A DNA stretch of 64,000 bases, from contig JAAOMT010000046.1 of the NCBI GenBank assembly GCA_016748015.1, forward strand, positions 933,459 to 997,458, read 5' to 3'. The translations under genes were made by a program, and so were the position numbers. Source of the DNA: Geosiphon pyriformis (taxonomy: Eukaryota > Glomeromycota > Glomeromycetes > Archaeosporales > Geosiphonaceae). This document shows positions 34,321 to 45,440 of the stretch, in pieces; the stretch's first letter is position 1, and every line of letters begins with the position of its first letter. The notes under the pieces were generated by a model, which saw nothing but the letters and a program-made list of their open reading frames with translations, had not been told where the DNA came from and ran no database searches.

Positions 34321-35640
34321 TTCACTAAAAACAACAATGACTTAAGAAGAACCAATTTGGTCCAACACCAAATTTATATAGGAAATGCCAAACCAAGAAG
34401 ACAACAAGCATATCGAGTTGCTCCAGAAAGCCACCAATTCATCCGAGAAGAAGTACAACGAATGCTTAACAATGGACTCATCCAACCCTCCATGAGTCCT
34501 TGAGCTTCATCTGTAGTGCTAGTTAAAAAGAAAAATGGAAAGATCCGATTTTGTGTTGACTATTGACAACTCAACAGTGTTACAATTGGAGACGCCTACC
34601 TCCTTCCCTGGATTGATAACATGTTAGATGCCCTTGAAAAATCCAAATACTTTTCAACACTAGATTTAGAAAATGGTTACTGGCAAGTTGCTATGGATCC
34701 CAAAGATTGCTCCAAAACAGCATTTACCACCTAAGACGGAAATTACAAGTTTAATGTAATGCTTTTCGGATTATGCAATGCACCAGCAACGTTTCAGAGA
34801 TTAATGGATGTTGTGTACTAAGGACTTCTTTAGAAATCAGTAGTCGTTTATCTTGATGATACTGATGTTTATTCTCCATTGTTTGAATTACACTTAAAAC
34901 ACCTGCGAGAAGTTTTTCAATGATTACGAAAAGCAGGACTAAAACTCAATATCAAAAAATGCTACTTTGGAAAAACAAGCCTGGCCTTCCTTGGTCATAT
35001 CATTAGTAAAGATAGAATTAAACCAGATTCTGGAAAAATCAGCATTGTCAAAAACTTCAAAATTCCTCAAAACACTACAGAACTAAGAGGATTCATAGGA
35101 TTAGCATCCTACTATTGGAAGTTTATCAAAGAATTTTTGGAAATTGCAAAACCAGCTTACCACCAAAAACGTTGAATACAAATGAACTACCAAACACCAA
35201 AAAGCTTTTGAAATTCTCAAGAAAAAACTGACAACAGCTCCAATTCTCGCCTACTCGGATTTCAGTAACCAATTTCGACTAGCTACAGATGCTTCATATA
35301 CTGCCTTTGGTGCTATCTTATCACAACTAGACGACAACAGAAATAAGCAAGTAATTGCTTATACTAGCAGAACATTAAAACCAGCTAAGAAAAACTACCC
35401 TGCCATGGAACTAAAAACAGCAGCCATAATTTGGGCCCTACACCACTTCAACCTTTATCTCAGGCCTAAAAAATTCGATATTATCACTGATAATATTGGA
35501 CTCAAATAGCTTCAGAACAAAAATACTTAGCTGAATGCAAAACAAACCCAATAGACAGGATTTCTAGCAAACTATTGATACATAGTACATCACAAACCAG
35601 AAAAACTCCACACCAATGTTGACTGTCTCTCCAGAATGAG
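34321..35640 (+). pseudogene. Reverse transcriptase and RNase H of Gypsy-C1
   Basis: RT: RMLNNGLIQPSMSP-stop-AS (TGA at the expected Trp), VKKKNGKIRFCVDY, YFSTLDLENGYWQVAMD, FGLCNAPATFQRLMD, catalytic box VVYLDDTDVYS (about 34847, both Asp kept), LAFLGHIISKDRI, LRGFIGLASYYWKFIKEF. After a one-base deletion near 35150, RNase H reads AYSDFSNQFRLATDASYTAF, SRTLKPAKKNYPAMELKTAA and FDIITDNIG. In-frame stops are TGA, TAA and TAG. The RT copies genomic RNA from the tRNA primer; RNase H removes it. Confidence 0.9.
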
Positions 35641-35689
35641 ACAAGATTAGAAAAACACAAATACCAACACTCAACTTAACCAACCAAAA

Positions 35690-37088
35690 GAGCCAACAAA
35701 CAATGAATTTGGAAAACTACAATGATCTCAAACAATATTTGGAAACATTAACAATCCCAACAGATTGGTCTCCAGATGAAAAACATCGACTACAACAACA
35801 AGCCAAACAATATTTTCTACACAACAACATTATTTATTACTGAAATTTCAAAAACCCAGACAAACCACTCAGATTAATACAAGAACAGGAAAAAGAGACT
35901 ATATTATACAACATGCACTCAGATCTTTCATCAGCCCACTTCGAAAAAGACAGCACCACCCAAAAAACACTAGAATACTACTTTTGGCCTCAAATGAGAA
36001 AAGACATTTACAAATATGTCAAATCTTGTGATAGTTGTCAAAGAAGAGGAGAAACTCGCCTTATAGAATCTTTAAACCCAATCAAAGTTGGACAGCCTTT
36101 TGACAGAGTTGGTATTGATTTAGTCGGATCACTACCTATCACAAACCAAGAAAACTGCTACATTGCAGTAGCTGTAGACTATCTCACCAAATGGCCTGAA
36201 GCCAGAGCCATTCAACAGACAGATGCAAAATCAGTAGCAAACTTCATCTACAAAGACATCATTTGTAGACATGGATGCCCAATAGAACTTTTATCTGATC
36301 AAAGAACACATTTTGTGAACAATTTAATCCAGAAAATTTGTGGATGATTTAATGTCAAGAGACCATTATCTTCACCCTACCATCCACAAACAAATAGACT
36401 GGTAGAACAGTTCAACAGAACATTGTGTGAATCATTAGCCAAAGTTTCAACTGATTTTGAGCAAGAATGGGATCTTTTTATTCCATCAGTGTTACTAACA
36501 TATAAGACACTAAAACAAAATACCACAAAACACACACCATTTAATTTAACTTATGGAAGGACAGCAACATTACCAATTAGTTTCACAGTGGAAACATATT
36601 CAGCACAACCAATTAATGAAAACAATTTTCAAGAAATGCTTCAATAAAGAGCTTACACTCTGCTTAGCACATTGGAAGGAAAATGACGAATAGCAGCCAC
36701 CCATATTGAACACTCCCAAGCTCAACAAAAAGAACGGCATGATAACAAATTGCCTCCAGTCACCAATGAATTTAAAATTAGAAACAAAGTTCTCTTACAC
36801 AGAACTAAAGCCGAAAAACAATGGAGTGGAAAATTTGAAAATAAATAGGATGGACTATTCTTTATTCATGAAGTTTTAGGCAATGGATTATACAAGCTAA
36901 GACTTGATGACAAAATTTTAGCAAAAGTTGCACATGGAGATCGTTTGAAACACTATAATTCCAGAAACAATCCTGAACCATTAATTCCACAAATTGGTAC
37001 ACATTCCCCTTTAATCAATCCCGAAGACATTCCCTGAAATTTAGAACCAATAGTTGTTATTGAACAGCCTCACAACTTGAACACTTAA
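35690..37088 (+). pseudogene. Integrase of Gypsy-C1
   Basis: HHCC domain NMHSDLSSAHFEKD ... KSCDSCQRRG (35913-36050), catalytic core with GIDLVGSLPI (about 36110), DYLTKWPEARAIQ, LSDQRTHFVN (about 36290) and RLVEQFNRTLCE (about 36400), so D, D, E are all present. The Gly of DQG is Arg. The C-terminal part reads KAEKQWSGKFENK and GNGLYKLRLDDKILAKVAHGD, a GPY/F-like module; no chromodomain is seen. Stops at 36345 and 36645 split it. Confidence 0.9.
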
Positions 37089-37209
37089 TTTAAATTTATT
37101 ATTATAGTTATCTTCTTATAATTTAGAAACAATCTCACAAAAACAAAACAAAAATAACATAAAAACCCATGCACCAAAAATAATTTTCTTTTATTTCAAA
37201 TCGCTTATA

Positions 37210-37929
37210 ATGACTATTCCTCAAAACATTCAACAATTATCCCAAAAACTAATGTTAGCTTTAAAAACAATACCCGAATTATCCATTACTGTTACTGGAA
37301 ACCACATTAATTATACCCAAACAGAAGTAGTTACAAATTTAGCCCCAAATTCACAAAAATATCACCCGTATAAGAAGAACACAAGAAGTTATACTAGAAT
37401 TCACCTGCCAGAACTTTTAAAACTTGCTTTAAGAGAAAATCTAATGCTCACTCCGATTAGTATTCCACCAAATGCTACAATTCAACAAAGACTTCAACTG
37501 TGTCTCAATGAGAAAAACACTGAATATCCTCCAATCTATAGATATTTTCACATTAGAAAAACACTCTATGAACAAAAACTGGAACTTACAACAGTAAACC
37601 TCGCAAAAGAAGCTATTCAGAAACAATTCCACAACAAATTCAAGACAACAGCTGGATCAACAAACAGTCGCTACAGGCTCAGAGCTGCTCTTAGACTTTA
37701 TGACCTATTTCACACCTGTGAAAACGTACTACAAAACCCAATTTTTCAACTTTTAAAGATTCAATACATTAAAAAGCTCACAGAACTGAAATTTCAACAA
37801 TTTTCAGACCAAATTTCTTCAATAATTTTGGATTATTATCTGGAAATGACAAACAGTACTTGGATTTCGACGGAGCTCAGTTTTGAGAAGGAGGTTATGT
37901 TATCAGACGAAATTAGAGATATTATTTAG
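37210..37929 (+). CDS. Third ORF of Gypsy-C1, intact 239 codons, unknown function
   Basis: A true ATG at 37210, 120 bp after the integrase stop, opens an uninterrupted 239-codon ORF that ends 32 bp inside the 3' LTR. The N-terminus NIQQLSQKLM ... SITVTGNHINY matches the third ORFs of Gypsy-B and D. It is rich in Gln, Leu, Thr and Lys, has no signal peptide or membrane segment, and so does not look like an envelope protein. Gypsy-C2 retains its last third (LRAALRLYDLFHTCENVLQN). Near the end another frame reads QYLDFDGAQF-stop, the terminal motif of A, B and D, so a frame change near 37840 is possible. Function unknown. Confidence 0.7.
   Translation: MTIPQNIQQLSQKLMLALKTIPELSITVTGNHINYTQTEVVTNLAPNSQKYHPYKKNTRSYTRIHLPELLKLALRENLMLTPISIPPNATIQQRLQLCLNEKNTEYPPIYRYFHIRKTLYEQKLELTTVNLAKEAIQKQFHNKFKTTAGSTNSRYRLRAALRLYDLFHTCENVLQNPIFQLLKIQYIKKLTELKFQQFSDQISSIILDYYLEMTNSTWISTELSFEKEVMLSDEIRDII
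37881..37897 (+). other. Polypurine tract of Gypsy-C1
   Basis: TTTTGAGAAGGAGGTTA immediately before the 3' LTR; the plus-strand primer site. Confidence 0.72.
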
Positions 37930-38867
37930 CATAAAATTATCTTATAATTCCTATCATTAATTAGCATCGTTTCAAATTATCACTTATTACATTAGCAAAA
38001 ATGTCCAAAATTATCATTTAATTAATAACCCAAATTGTACACAACACAAATGTAACCTAATTGCGATGATCAATCATGCAATACTCTGAACTATGTAACA
38101 TTCAAAAGTTTGCCGAAATTTATAGAAATTCGCCGAAATAATTAATAGTTCACCGAAATATCTAATAGTTCACAGAAATAACTTGTAGTTTGCTGAAATG
38201 TATCTTTAGTTCAGCGAAATTGTAGAAAATAGCAAAGTTCAAGTTCATAGAATAGTGTTACAACAAGTTGTATAAAAGAAGAGCTCTCTTCGAGAAAATG
38301 TATCTTACTTTAGATTTAACAATTAGAATCATCTTTTATACACAAAAACAAAATAAATATCAAATAATTTGAAAAACCAAATTCTTTAATTATTGCATTT
38401 AGAAAATCCTCAAAACTCAACTAATGTTTTGAAATTGATTAGCTACCAATTTCAGTAAACTGTTAGTGATTCCAGACCTAGATAGAAAACGTTTTCCTTA
38501 ACAGAAATTCTATTTCTTTTATATTTTTTTTATTTTTTTTTATTTTTTTATTACAATCATTAGGGTAGCCTACAGACAATATTCCTGTAGAAGAGTTGAC
38601 TTTCACAGCAAAGTAACTACACATTTTTAGTGAGCTTCTAGATAAGCAATTCCTGGGAAAAAGTTGACGTTTACTACAACGTAACTATATAAAAGCAACT
38701 GGCAAGGAATTGGCCATTCCACTCATAAGCCCAGCAGCTCAAATTATAGGAGATAATTTGAGGATAAATTCAGTTATCAGAGGTTCAAACACTTCTCATA
38801 ATTGTAAATTAACAGCATTACAACAAACATACAAGAGCTAAGAAGAGACCAAAAACCTCCGGTAACA
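37898..38867 (+). repeat. 3' LTR of Gypsy-C1
   Basis: 970 bp, TGTTATCAGACGAA to CTCCGGTAACA. The phased array recurs with unit starts 38108, 38128, 38148, 38168, 38188 and 38209, and the TATAAAAG box follows near 38272. Differences from the 5' LTR are mostly transitions. Confidence 0.94.
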
Positions 38868-38871
38868 ACAA

Positions 38872-40035
38872 TCAGGTCTTGAATAATCGGAGTTTTAACA
38901 AGTTTTAACAAGTTTATCAAAGGTAAGTTTCGAATGTTCAGGGTTTTAATTTAATGAGTTTTTAATGAATTTATCAAAGATAAGTTTTGAATATTCAGAG
39001 TTTTAATGATCAGATTTTGAATAATCAGAGTTTTAATTTAACGAGTTTTAACAAATTTATCAATAGTAATTTTCGAATGTTCGGGGTTTTAATAATCGGG
39101 TCTTGAATAATCGGAGTTTTAATTTAATGAGTTTTTAACAAATTTATCAACAGTAAGTTTCGAATGTTCAGGGTTTTAATGATCAGGTTTTGAATAAACG
39201 GAGTTTTAATTTAACAAATTTTAACGAATTTATTAATAGTACATTTTGAATGTTTGGAGTTTTAATGATCGGGTCTTGAATAATCGGAGTTTTAATTTAA
39301 CGAGTTTTTAACAAATTTATCAATGGTAATTTTCGAATGTTCGGGGTTTTAACAATCGGGTTTTTGAATAAATGGAGTTTTAATTTAACGAGTTTTTTAA
39401 CGAATTTATCAATAGTAATTTTTGAATGTTCGGAGTTTTTAATGATCAAATCTTGAATAATCGGAGTTTTAATTTAATGAGTTTTTAACAAATTTATCAA
39501 CGGTAAGTTTTGAATGTTCGGGGTTTTAATGATTGGGGTTTTAATGATCGGGTTTTGAATAAACAGAGTTTTTTTTTTTTTTTTTTTAATTTAACGAGTT
39601 TTAATGAATTTATTAATAGTACGTTTTGAATGTTCAGGGTTTTAACGATCAGGTCTTAAATAATCGGAGTTTAATTTAAAGAGTTTTTAACGAATTTATC
39701 AACAGTAAGTTTCGAATGTTTGGGGTTTTAATCATCAGATTTTGAATAAACGGAGTTTTAATTTAACAAATTTTTAATGAATTCATCAATGGTACGTTTC
39801 GAATGTTCGGGGTTTTAATGATCGGGTCTTGAATAATCAGAGTTTAATTTAACGAGTTTTTAATGAATTTATCAATAGTAAGTTTCGAATGTTCAGGGTT
39901 TTAATGATCAGGTTTTGAATAAACGGAGTTTTAATTTAACAAATTTTTAACGAATTTATCAATGGTACGTTTTGAATGTTTGGGGTTTTAACAATTGGGT
40001 CTTGAATAATCAGAGTTTTAATTTAATAAGTTTTT
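38872..40035 (-). repeat. Gypsy-A minisatellite, about 13 units of about 88 bp
   Basis: Tandem units of the form GAGTTTTAATTTAACGAG, a TTATCAATGGTAAGTTTCGA block, ATGTTCGGGGTTTTAATGAT and CGGGTCTTGAATAATCG. The GAATGTT anchor recurs near 38936, 39075, 39162, 39248, 39336, 39426, 39508, 39628, 39715, 39800, 39887 and 39974. It fills the position of Gag's middle part. The minus strand reads KTPNIRNL per unit, close to ETPNI repeats in the Gypsy-B Gag at 48180-48260, so it may derive from them. Confidence 0.88.
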
Positions 40036-40170
40036 CAAAGGTAATGGTAAAATAAGAATTTTGCGAATCCTAAGTGATTTTCCCTTGTTTTCTCTTGGTC
40101 TGCCACTTTTCTGTATAGTTGTTGTTGGTATTGATTCTTTGTTGGATTATATCTCACAGGGAGCACCAAA
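40036..40170 (-). pseudogene. Gag start and primer-binding site of Gypsy-A
   Basis: The minus strand reads TTTGGTGCTCCCTGTGAG after the LTR (PBS, 40157-40170). At 40106 a GTG opens VADQEKTRENHLGFAKFLFYHY, closely matching Gypsy-B VAESENIRANHLGFAKSLFQHY. After about 25 codons the minisatellite begins. Confidence 0.82.
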
Positions 40171-41098
40171 TGTTACAAGTGATTATTTGGGGTCTTAAAT
40201 CAAATAACAAACCTGTAACTTGGTGCTCAATTGATATAATGTTGTTGGTAATATCTGAAGGTATTGTTATCTAAAAGTTTTGGTTGAGTCCTTTGTATAA
40301 TGAACAGAGATTCAATAAGGTTGATAGTGGTTGTATTCTCAAGTTGTTTTCCCAATTTCTTTCTTAGCTTGGTGGCCAGATTTATTCTGACAGTTGTGCC
40401 CTTCTGGTAAGCTATCCAATAATATATAATTCTATCCTTATTTATGGGTCTTTTACCAGGCTATTCGTAATGTCAATAACTCAGCGCTTAATCCTTTTAA
40501 TCAATTTAGTGAACAACAAAAGAAAATAAAATAAAATAAAGAAAATAAAAGAAAATAAAAAAATAAGAAAATAAAATAAGAAATAAGTGTCCTGTCAATA
40601 CTCATGATCAAGAGCTATTGTGCCAGCAGGTTAAGTAGTGAATAATAACATGGATTTGAAGATAATAAATAATTTCATTAATATGAGAGTGATTTCACTT
40701 CAAGTTATAGTATTCTATCTTTTGAAGGAAGGGTATTTAATAATTATGATTTTGCGAGTCTAATTGATTCTATGAGTCTAATTGACTCCGCGAATTAATT
40801 GACTCTAAGTCCCATTGACTAATTTTCTAACTTCTGATACTACTGCTATATATACATATTTGAGATTCCTCAATTCCTTAATTCTTCATGTCAGAAATCC
40901 TGGAATTTCTGGAATTCTGCAATTCTTTTGAGAAGAATCCTGGAATTCTGGAATCCTGTGATTCTTTGTGTGAAAATTCTGCAATTTCTGGAATCCTGCA
41001 ATTCCTCTGAGAGGAATCCTGGAATTCCACATTTACTATGTCTACCTATAATTGGCTAATTTATATGCTAATATACTTTCTATATTTTATGAGTAACA
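40171..41098 (-). repeat. 5' LTR of Gypsy-A
   Basis: 928 bp, TGTTACAAGTGATT to GAGTAACA, followed by the target duplicate ACGT. U3 GGAATCC/GGAATTCC repeats lie at 40880-41030. Confidence 0.92.
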
Positions 41099-41498
41099 AC
41101 GTGCAATTGCTTTTATTTATTTCTTTATCATCTTTTATTTTTTTTTATTTTTTTGTTATTTCTTTGGTTTTTACTAAATTGATTAAAGATTAAGCACTGA
41201 GATACAGACGTTATAGGAACTAGTAAAAAACCTGTAAAACAAGAGTAGAACACTTATAGATTTGAGGATAGCTTACCAGGAGGATTACTGGCCATCACAC
41301 TGAGAAAAAAATTTGATGGAATTACAATTCTGAGAGGTTACTGAAAACAACTATTAAATCTCTGTTCATTATATAAAGAACTTCACAACAAAACCTTTAG
41401 ATCAACCAAATCTTCAAAGATCAACACCAGAATACCAACCAAGCACCAAGTTATAGATTTGTTATTTGACTTGAGACTCCAAATAATTATCTGTAACA
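41099..41498 (+). repeat. LTR-B2, right part
   Basis: Resumes after the Gypsy-A duplicate and matches Gypsy-B LTR 47005-47407: the TTTATTTCTTTAT run, GATTAAAG, CATTATATAAAGAAC and GATTTGTTATTTGACTTGAG, ending CTGTAACA at 41498. LINE-4 continues directly. About 30 bases of LINE-4 seem missing at the insertion point when compared with LINE-1, which may explain the unclear duplication. Confidence 0.82.
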
Positions 41499-42330
41499 AT
41501 GCCAACCAACTGAGTCATAAGCTTTTTATATATCTTGTAGAACCACTCAAATTTCATGACTCTTTTCAAGAGCATCTTCAACAACAGAGCCAACAGCAAA
41601 AACAGAAGACCAGGTTGAAGTGTCTTTCAAAACTGAGAAGTTGTTACCATGCAGGATGCCAAACTTGTTGTACATAAACATGATATAATCTAATAAAATC
41701 TTAGACAGAATCTTCTTCGCAGTTTCAATAAGTGCAATTGGCCTGGTGTTTGTCAAAACCCCATCCTAGTTATATGGTTTGGGGATCATAGACACCCACA
41801 CCTTCTTCCAAGAAACAGGAACATTGCCAGCTTTCAAACAAGCATTCAATAAATCTAAAAGACAAACCATCATTCTATCACCCTCATGCCTTCACAACTT
41901 ATTGGAAATTCTAGATAGGCCAGCAGCTTTGCCATCAGACAACCTACTGACCACTAAAGACAACTTGCCCAAACTGATGTTACTCATCACTTCTGAGAAA
42001 GCATTGTTATCTACATGCACTAGAGGGACATATTGGGGAGTTCATACACCAGGTAAAACAGGACAATATTTCCTTTTGCAAGTCCAGTCCACCATAATTT
42101 CATCAATCCTGGATCTAACTTTCTTTGGTTACAGAATCAGCTCATCCCCAATCACCAAATGATCCAGAACAACTTTGCAGAATGGCTATTCCAGGATACT
42201 TCTAATCATGCCACTCTTATTTGAGCCAAAACTTTCTATACGCTTATCAATTGCATTTCTAATGTATTCACTCTTGACAAGTTCAGCCTCATAGTATTTA
42301 GACTTCTAATACTCTTTTTTAATCTTTAAC
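41499..42330 (-). pseudogene. LINE-4 ORF2: first half of reverse transcriptase
   Basis: The minus-strand frame contains LPDGKAAGLSRISNKL (about 41950), VPVSWKKVWVSMIPKPYN, TNTRPIALIETAKKILSKIL (41756 on) and NNFSVLKDTSTWSSVFAVGS. It is in the same frame as the endonuclease upstream (start positions congruent modulo 3). Continues at 26997 beyond the nested insertions. Confidence 0.87.
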
Positions 42331-43490
42331 AAATGACCACACAAAGCATCTGACTTCAATTTGTTCTGGAACATAACAAGAAACTTAAAAGCCTTGATAT
42401 TATACAAGGTTGACCAGACCTGCACAAGCCAATCAAGCTCTGACATAAGACCCAAACACAGACACTTCAAAATTTTAGCTATTAAAGATTTTAACTTAAA
42501 AAACCTCAAAAACTGTTTGTTTCTTGAGCAGTCAAACTCACAGAACCAATGTTTGGAAAATACATCATTTGCTGAACCACAAACTGTATCCTTGAAAACC
42601 TCCCACATCCCATTCAGGTTACCATTCTCTTTGGTGACCAGGAAGAAATCTGAAAACAAATTCAAAAAAGCCAAAGAAAGCTCCTTAAAATGCACCCACT
42701 TAGCTGCATCTGCATTTTTGATCCCAAATTTTTATCAGTTTTTGTTAGCCTGTTTTTGAATACTGTTCAGATGGGCATCTACCAACTCTTCTAACCCTAT
42801 TGAAATCCCAACCATATTATGATTGGTATCAAAAAATTCAGATACCAAGGCAACCTCTTATCTAACAACAGCTGAGGCCAAATTTTTATTAACAAAAATG
42901 TAGTCAATAACTTTTCTAACTTCTCGTGATTTGCTCCAAGTGCTTGATTTGTGCAAGAGAAATCCACCTAATAAGTTGACCAAGCCTAAGTCTGAACACT
43001 TCCTGAAACTGGCACACTTCTTAGTCCTATTTTCATTGAAATCACCACACAGAACCACAAAAAAACTCATATTTACAGCCTTGGAAATGAGTGCATTGAC
43101 ACTAGCAGCCTGAACAAATTTTGTTTTGGCCAAAACACCAGCATACAAACTTAAAAATATCACTGAAAGCTTATTCCTGAATAATAAGCAAACAGAAACA
43201 ATCTGGCCAGAAATCTCTTCAATCTTTGAAACATATTAAGCCAAGGAGCTATTCATCACAATAACCACATTTGTATCAAGATAATTCTCCTCCAGACCAG
43301 AAGTGAAAATTCTAATATCCTTAAACCTATTTTTAATCCAAGGCCCAACATTTTAACTTTAACTTAGTTTTAGTAAGAACAAAAACCATGTTACTAGATT
43401 CCAAATGCCATCTAATAATGTTCTCTTGTTTAGCCAAATTTGTCATATCTCTAACATTGCACATGGCAACTTTCTACACAAGACTGGTCA
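42331..43490 (-). pseudogene. LINE-4 ORF2: endonuclease and linker
   Basis: Starts near 43490 with CNVRDMTNLAKQENII, then VFVLTKTKL (the catalytic ETK motif with Glu replaced by Lys), FVVLCGDFNENRTKKCASF (about 43055), GGFLLHKSSTWS, VIDYIFVN and FFDTNHNMVGIS (SDH region, Asp replaced by Asn). This is the apurinic-type endonuclease of the family. The linker (42695-42306) carries FSKHWFCEFDCSRNKQF. Two catalytic residues are mutated through G-to-A changes. Confidence 0.83.
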
Positions 43491-45331
43491 TTAAGAAAGT
43501 TGATTAACAGGAATCATACTAGTATTTTTTATCTTAGCCGAAAGGCCCATAACCATAACTGACAGATTGTTCAAAGTCTCTTCCATTTTGGAGATAACTG
43601 AAGGATCAAAAACCACCATTTCTGCAATAGTCTTACCACTAGTGACCACACCCGAACCCTCACTTATCACTATATCTGCCTCTTGATTCTGTGATGAAGG
43701 AGTCACCAATGGCTAACATCCAGGGCTAAGCTGGGAAACTGTTGGCCCAGGTGTATCCAACCTTTTAGCCAGCTTATTAACATGCTTTGCAAGACTGGCA
43801 AGACTGCATTTAAGAACAGCAAACCTATTATTCAATTTTATAGACACCAGCAGGATAGGCTTCATCTCCGAAAAGAAGCCAGCTTTCAACAAAATGTTCC
43901 AACCAGAAGAAGAAGAAAGAGACAACTCACCAGCAATTTGTGCTCATAAGACACCACCAAAAGAAACAAAATAAGCCACTGAAGCTGAGCATTTGGCATA
44001 TATGGCAGCCAGCCTACTTTTATCTGAGTTTGAAAGAGTTTTCTATAATAAAGCACCAGAAGAGACATTCTTTTTCTCACTAACAGAACAGGCCAATGAT
44101 ATATGGCCCAATTTCCCACACCCAGCACATTTGGCCAAAACAAAACAAAACCAGTACAGATTGGCTCCTTTTAGAATAGGCATGGTTTTTATGACAGCCT
44201 TCAATGACTCAGCAGAATCAAAACAAACAGTAGCACACTTGGTCCAGGCATAAGAAACCGAGTGATGGTTAATTACACAAGTTTTCCCACCCACTAAAGC
44301 AACATAATTCCAAATATTATGTGCATTGGTTCTCATAGGCAGAGTGTACAAAAGAGCTTTGTAAACATCTCATGCATCCCATGATTCTTTGTCTATATTG
44401 GATCTAGCAACCCACACTGCATTTTTCTCAATCAGGATAGACCATTTTGTTGTGACCAAATTAGCATAATCAATTTGTTCAAATTCAATCACTGCTTTTT
44501 GCCACAGCCCTACCAACTGCATCTTAATCGACTTAATTAATCTGAATTCGGATAGCACAGTGTGCACAGCCTCTGCTAATGTCCCAATTGGAATTTCCTT
44601 TAACACCACAGCCCAATTTGAATGCCCAGATGATTTCTTGAGATTGGTGTTTACCAAGATCTTCACCTCTTCAGTTTTTTTTGAAGTCTGCACCAAACTC
44701 AATTCAGAAGTAAATGTTACTCTTATGATCCCAGCAAATTTTGAGGGAGTAGAAGCCTTCCCCCAAAACCATTGATTTTTGAAAATAACTTTCTAACTAC
44801 CACAAGTTTTTCTTGAGCAGACTTCTCAACAACATTGTCCAAACTAATGTCCAGAGCAAAAGATTTCTTAATAGAAACATTGACCAAGTTTTTCAAAGGG
44901 GGAGGGAGAACCACAAGTTTGTCTAACAGTATGTTATCACTATTATCATCCAAGAAGTTAATTTTCTCCAGCAGTTTTTCCAGCATTCTCTTGGTAATAG
45001 TTTTTTTTGAACTTTTAAGCATATGTTCCGAGTCTTTACTATTGAAAGCCTTATTATCTCCATAATTAAAGCTGATTTCTTCAACCAAACACTTCTTTTC
45101 CATGTTCACACTATTAGACTTAGTGATATCACCAGTCTCAGAATTTCAAGACCAATCATTTGACACCTCAGCAATAGCAAATTTCCAATTACCAATGTTA
45201 TTCTCCAAAGCACCATCTCTTCTTTTTTTTCTAGGTTCAGCAGACTTAACACCAATATTAAAACCAAGTTCTATAATAGACTTGTTCAGAACAGCAATAC
45301 TAAGGCCAATGATGGCCTTGTAATCAAGCAA
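43491..45331 (-). pseudogene. LINE-4 ORF1: nucleic-acid-binding protein with CCHC knuckle
   Basis: Open segments 45331-45146, 45109-44723, 44702-44370, 44351-44043, 43925-43713 and 43709-43491. A basic patch EPRKKRRD lies near the start. The middle (IPIGTLAEAVHTVLSEFRL, QKAVIEFEQIDYANLVTTKW) looks RRM-like. The knuckle CAGCGKLGHISLAC is at about 44120. The C-terminal part has a leucine-rich helix-forming stretch (KLNNRFAVLKCSLASLAKHV). One frame change near 44715 and a few stops break it. ORF1 proteins coat the RNA and act as chaperones. Confidence 0.78.
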
Positions 45332-45440
45332 AAACAGTTTGGATTTAGCATGCTGAATGGTAAAAAAACTTCTTTCAGAAAATTTTTGGCTTTTTTTTGG
45401 GAATTTGGGATGAATGATAGAAAGAAGTTTTTTTTTTTCT

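Larger units (their letters stand above)
29021..38867 (+). mobile_element. Gypsy-C1: full-length Ty3/gypsy element
   Basis: LTRs at 29021-29994 and 37898-38867, flanked by ATGA/ACAA, which fit one ancestral ACGA with one transition on each side. All gypsy domains are present. Open segments from 30040 to about 35150 share one frame (start positions congruent modulo 3), so Gag-Pol was one polyprotein. A one-base deletion near 35150 shifts RNase H and integrase. Stops are single transitions at Trp, Arg and Gln codons, many of which are intact in C2. It is the best preserved gypsy in the window, and it sits inside the Gypsy-A minisatellite. Confidence 0.95.
27434..41098 (-). mobile_element. Gypsy-A: internally deleted, non-autonomous gypsy carrying Gypsy-C1
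   Basis: LTRs at 27434-28345 and 40171-41098 (TGTTAC to GTAACA) with a 4-bp duplication ATGT/ACGT differing by one transition. Without C1 the interior is only about 2 kb: PBS, the first codons of a B-type gag, a minisatellite of about 88-bp units, an acidic Asn/Ser stretch, the start of dUTPase joined to the last codons of the third ORF, and the polypurine tract. No protease, RT or integrase is present, so it depended on a relative, probably Gypsy-B, whose LTR and leader it shares. Confidence 0.9.
24208..45440 (-). mobile_element. LINE-4: full-length LINE, split by a 14.5-kb nested insertion
   Basis: The 3' end (left) starts with an ATTATTATTATTATTTAACG tail, and the 5' end (right) is at about 45440. 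A perfect 17-bp duplication flanks it. Its own sequence occupies 24208 to about 27000 and 41499-45440, about 6.7 kb. It has ORF1 with a CCHC knuckle, then ORF2 with endonuclease, RT, RNase H, zinc motif and C-terminal tail. This is the only copy in the window with both ends, so it defines the family structure. It has fewer stops than LINE-2 and LINE-3. Confidence 0.93.

Noticed and set aside
30958-37090. TGA read as Trp (alternative genetic code)
   Set aside because: TGA also stands at Arg and Gln positions, TAA and TAG interrupt the same genes, and the other copy often has TGG or CGA at the same codon. Decay explains it better.
37210-37929. Third ORF as a retroviral-type envelope
   Set aside because: No signal peptide, membrane span, furin-type site or Cys pattern is visible.
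38872-40035. CRISPR-like or centromeric satellite array
   Set aside because: Units are contiguous with no unique spacers and are confined to the Gypsy-A interior between its gag start and its dUTPase remnant.
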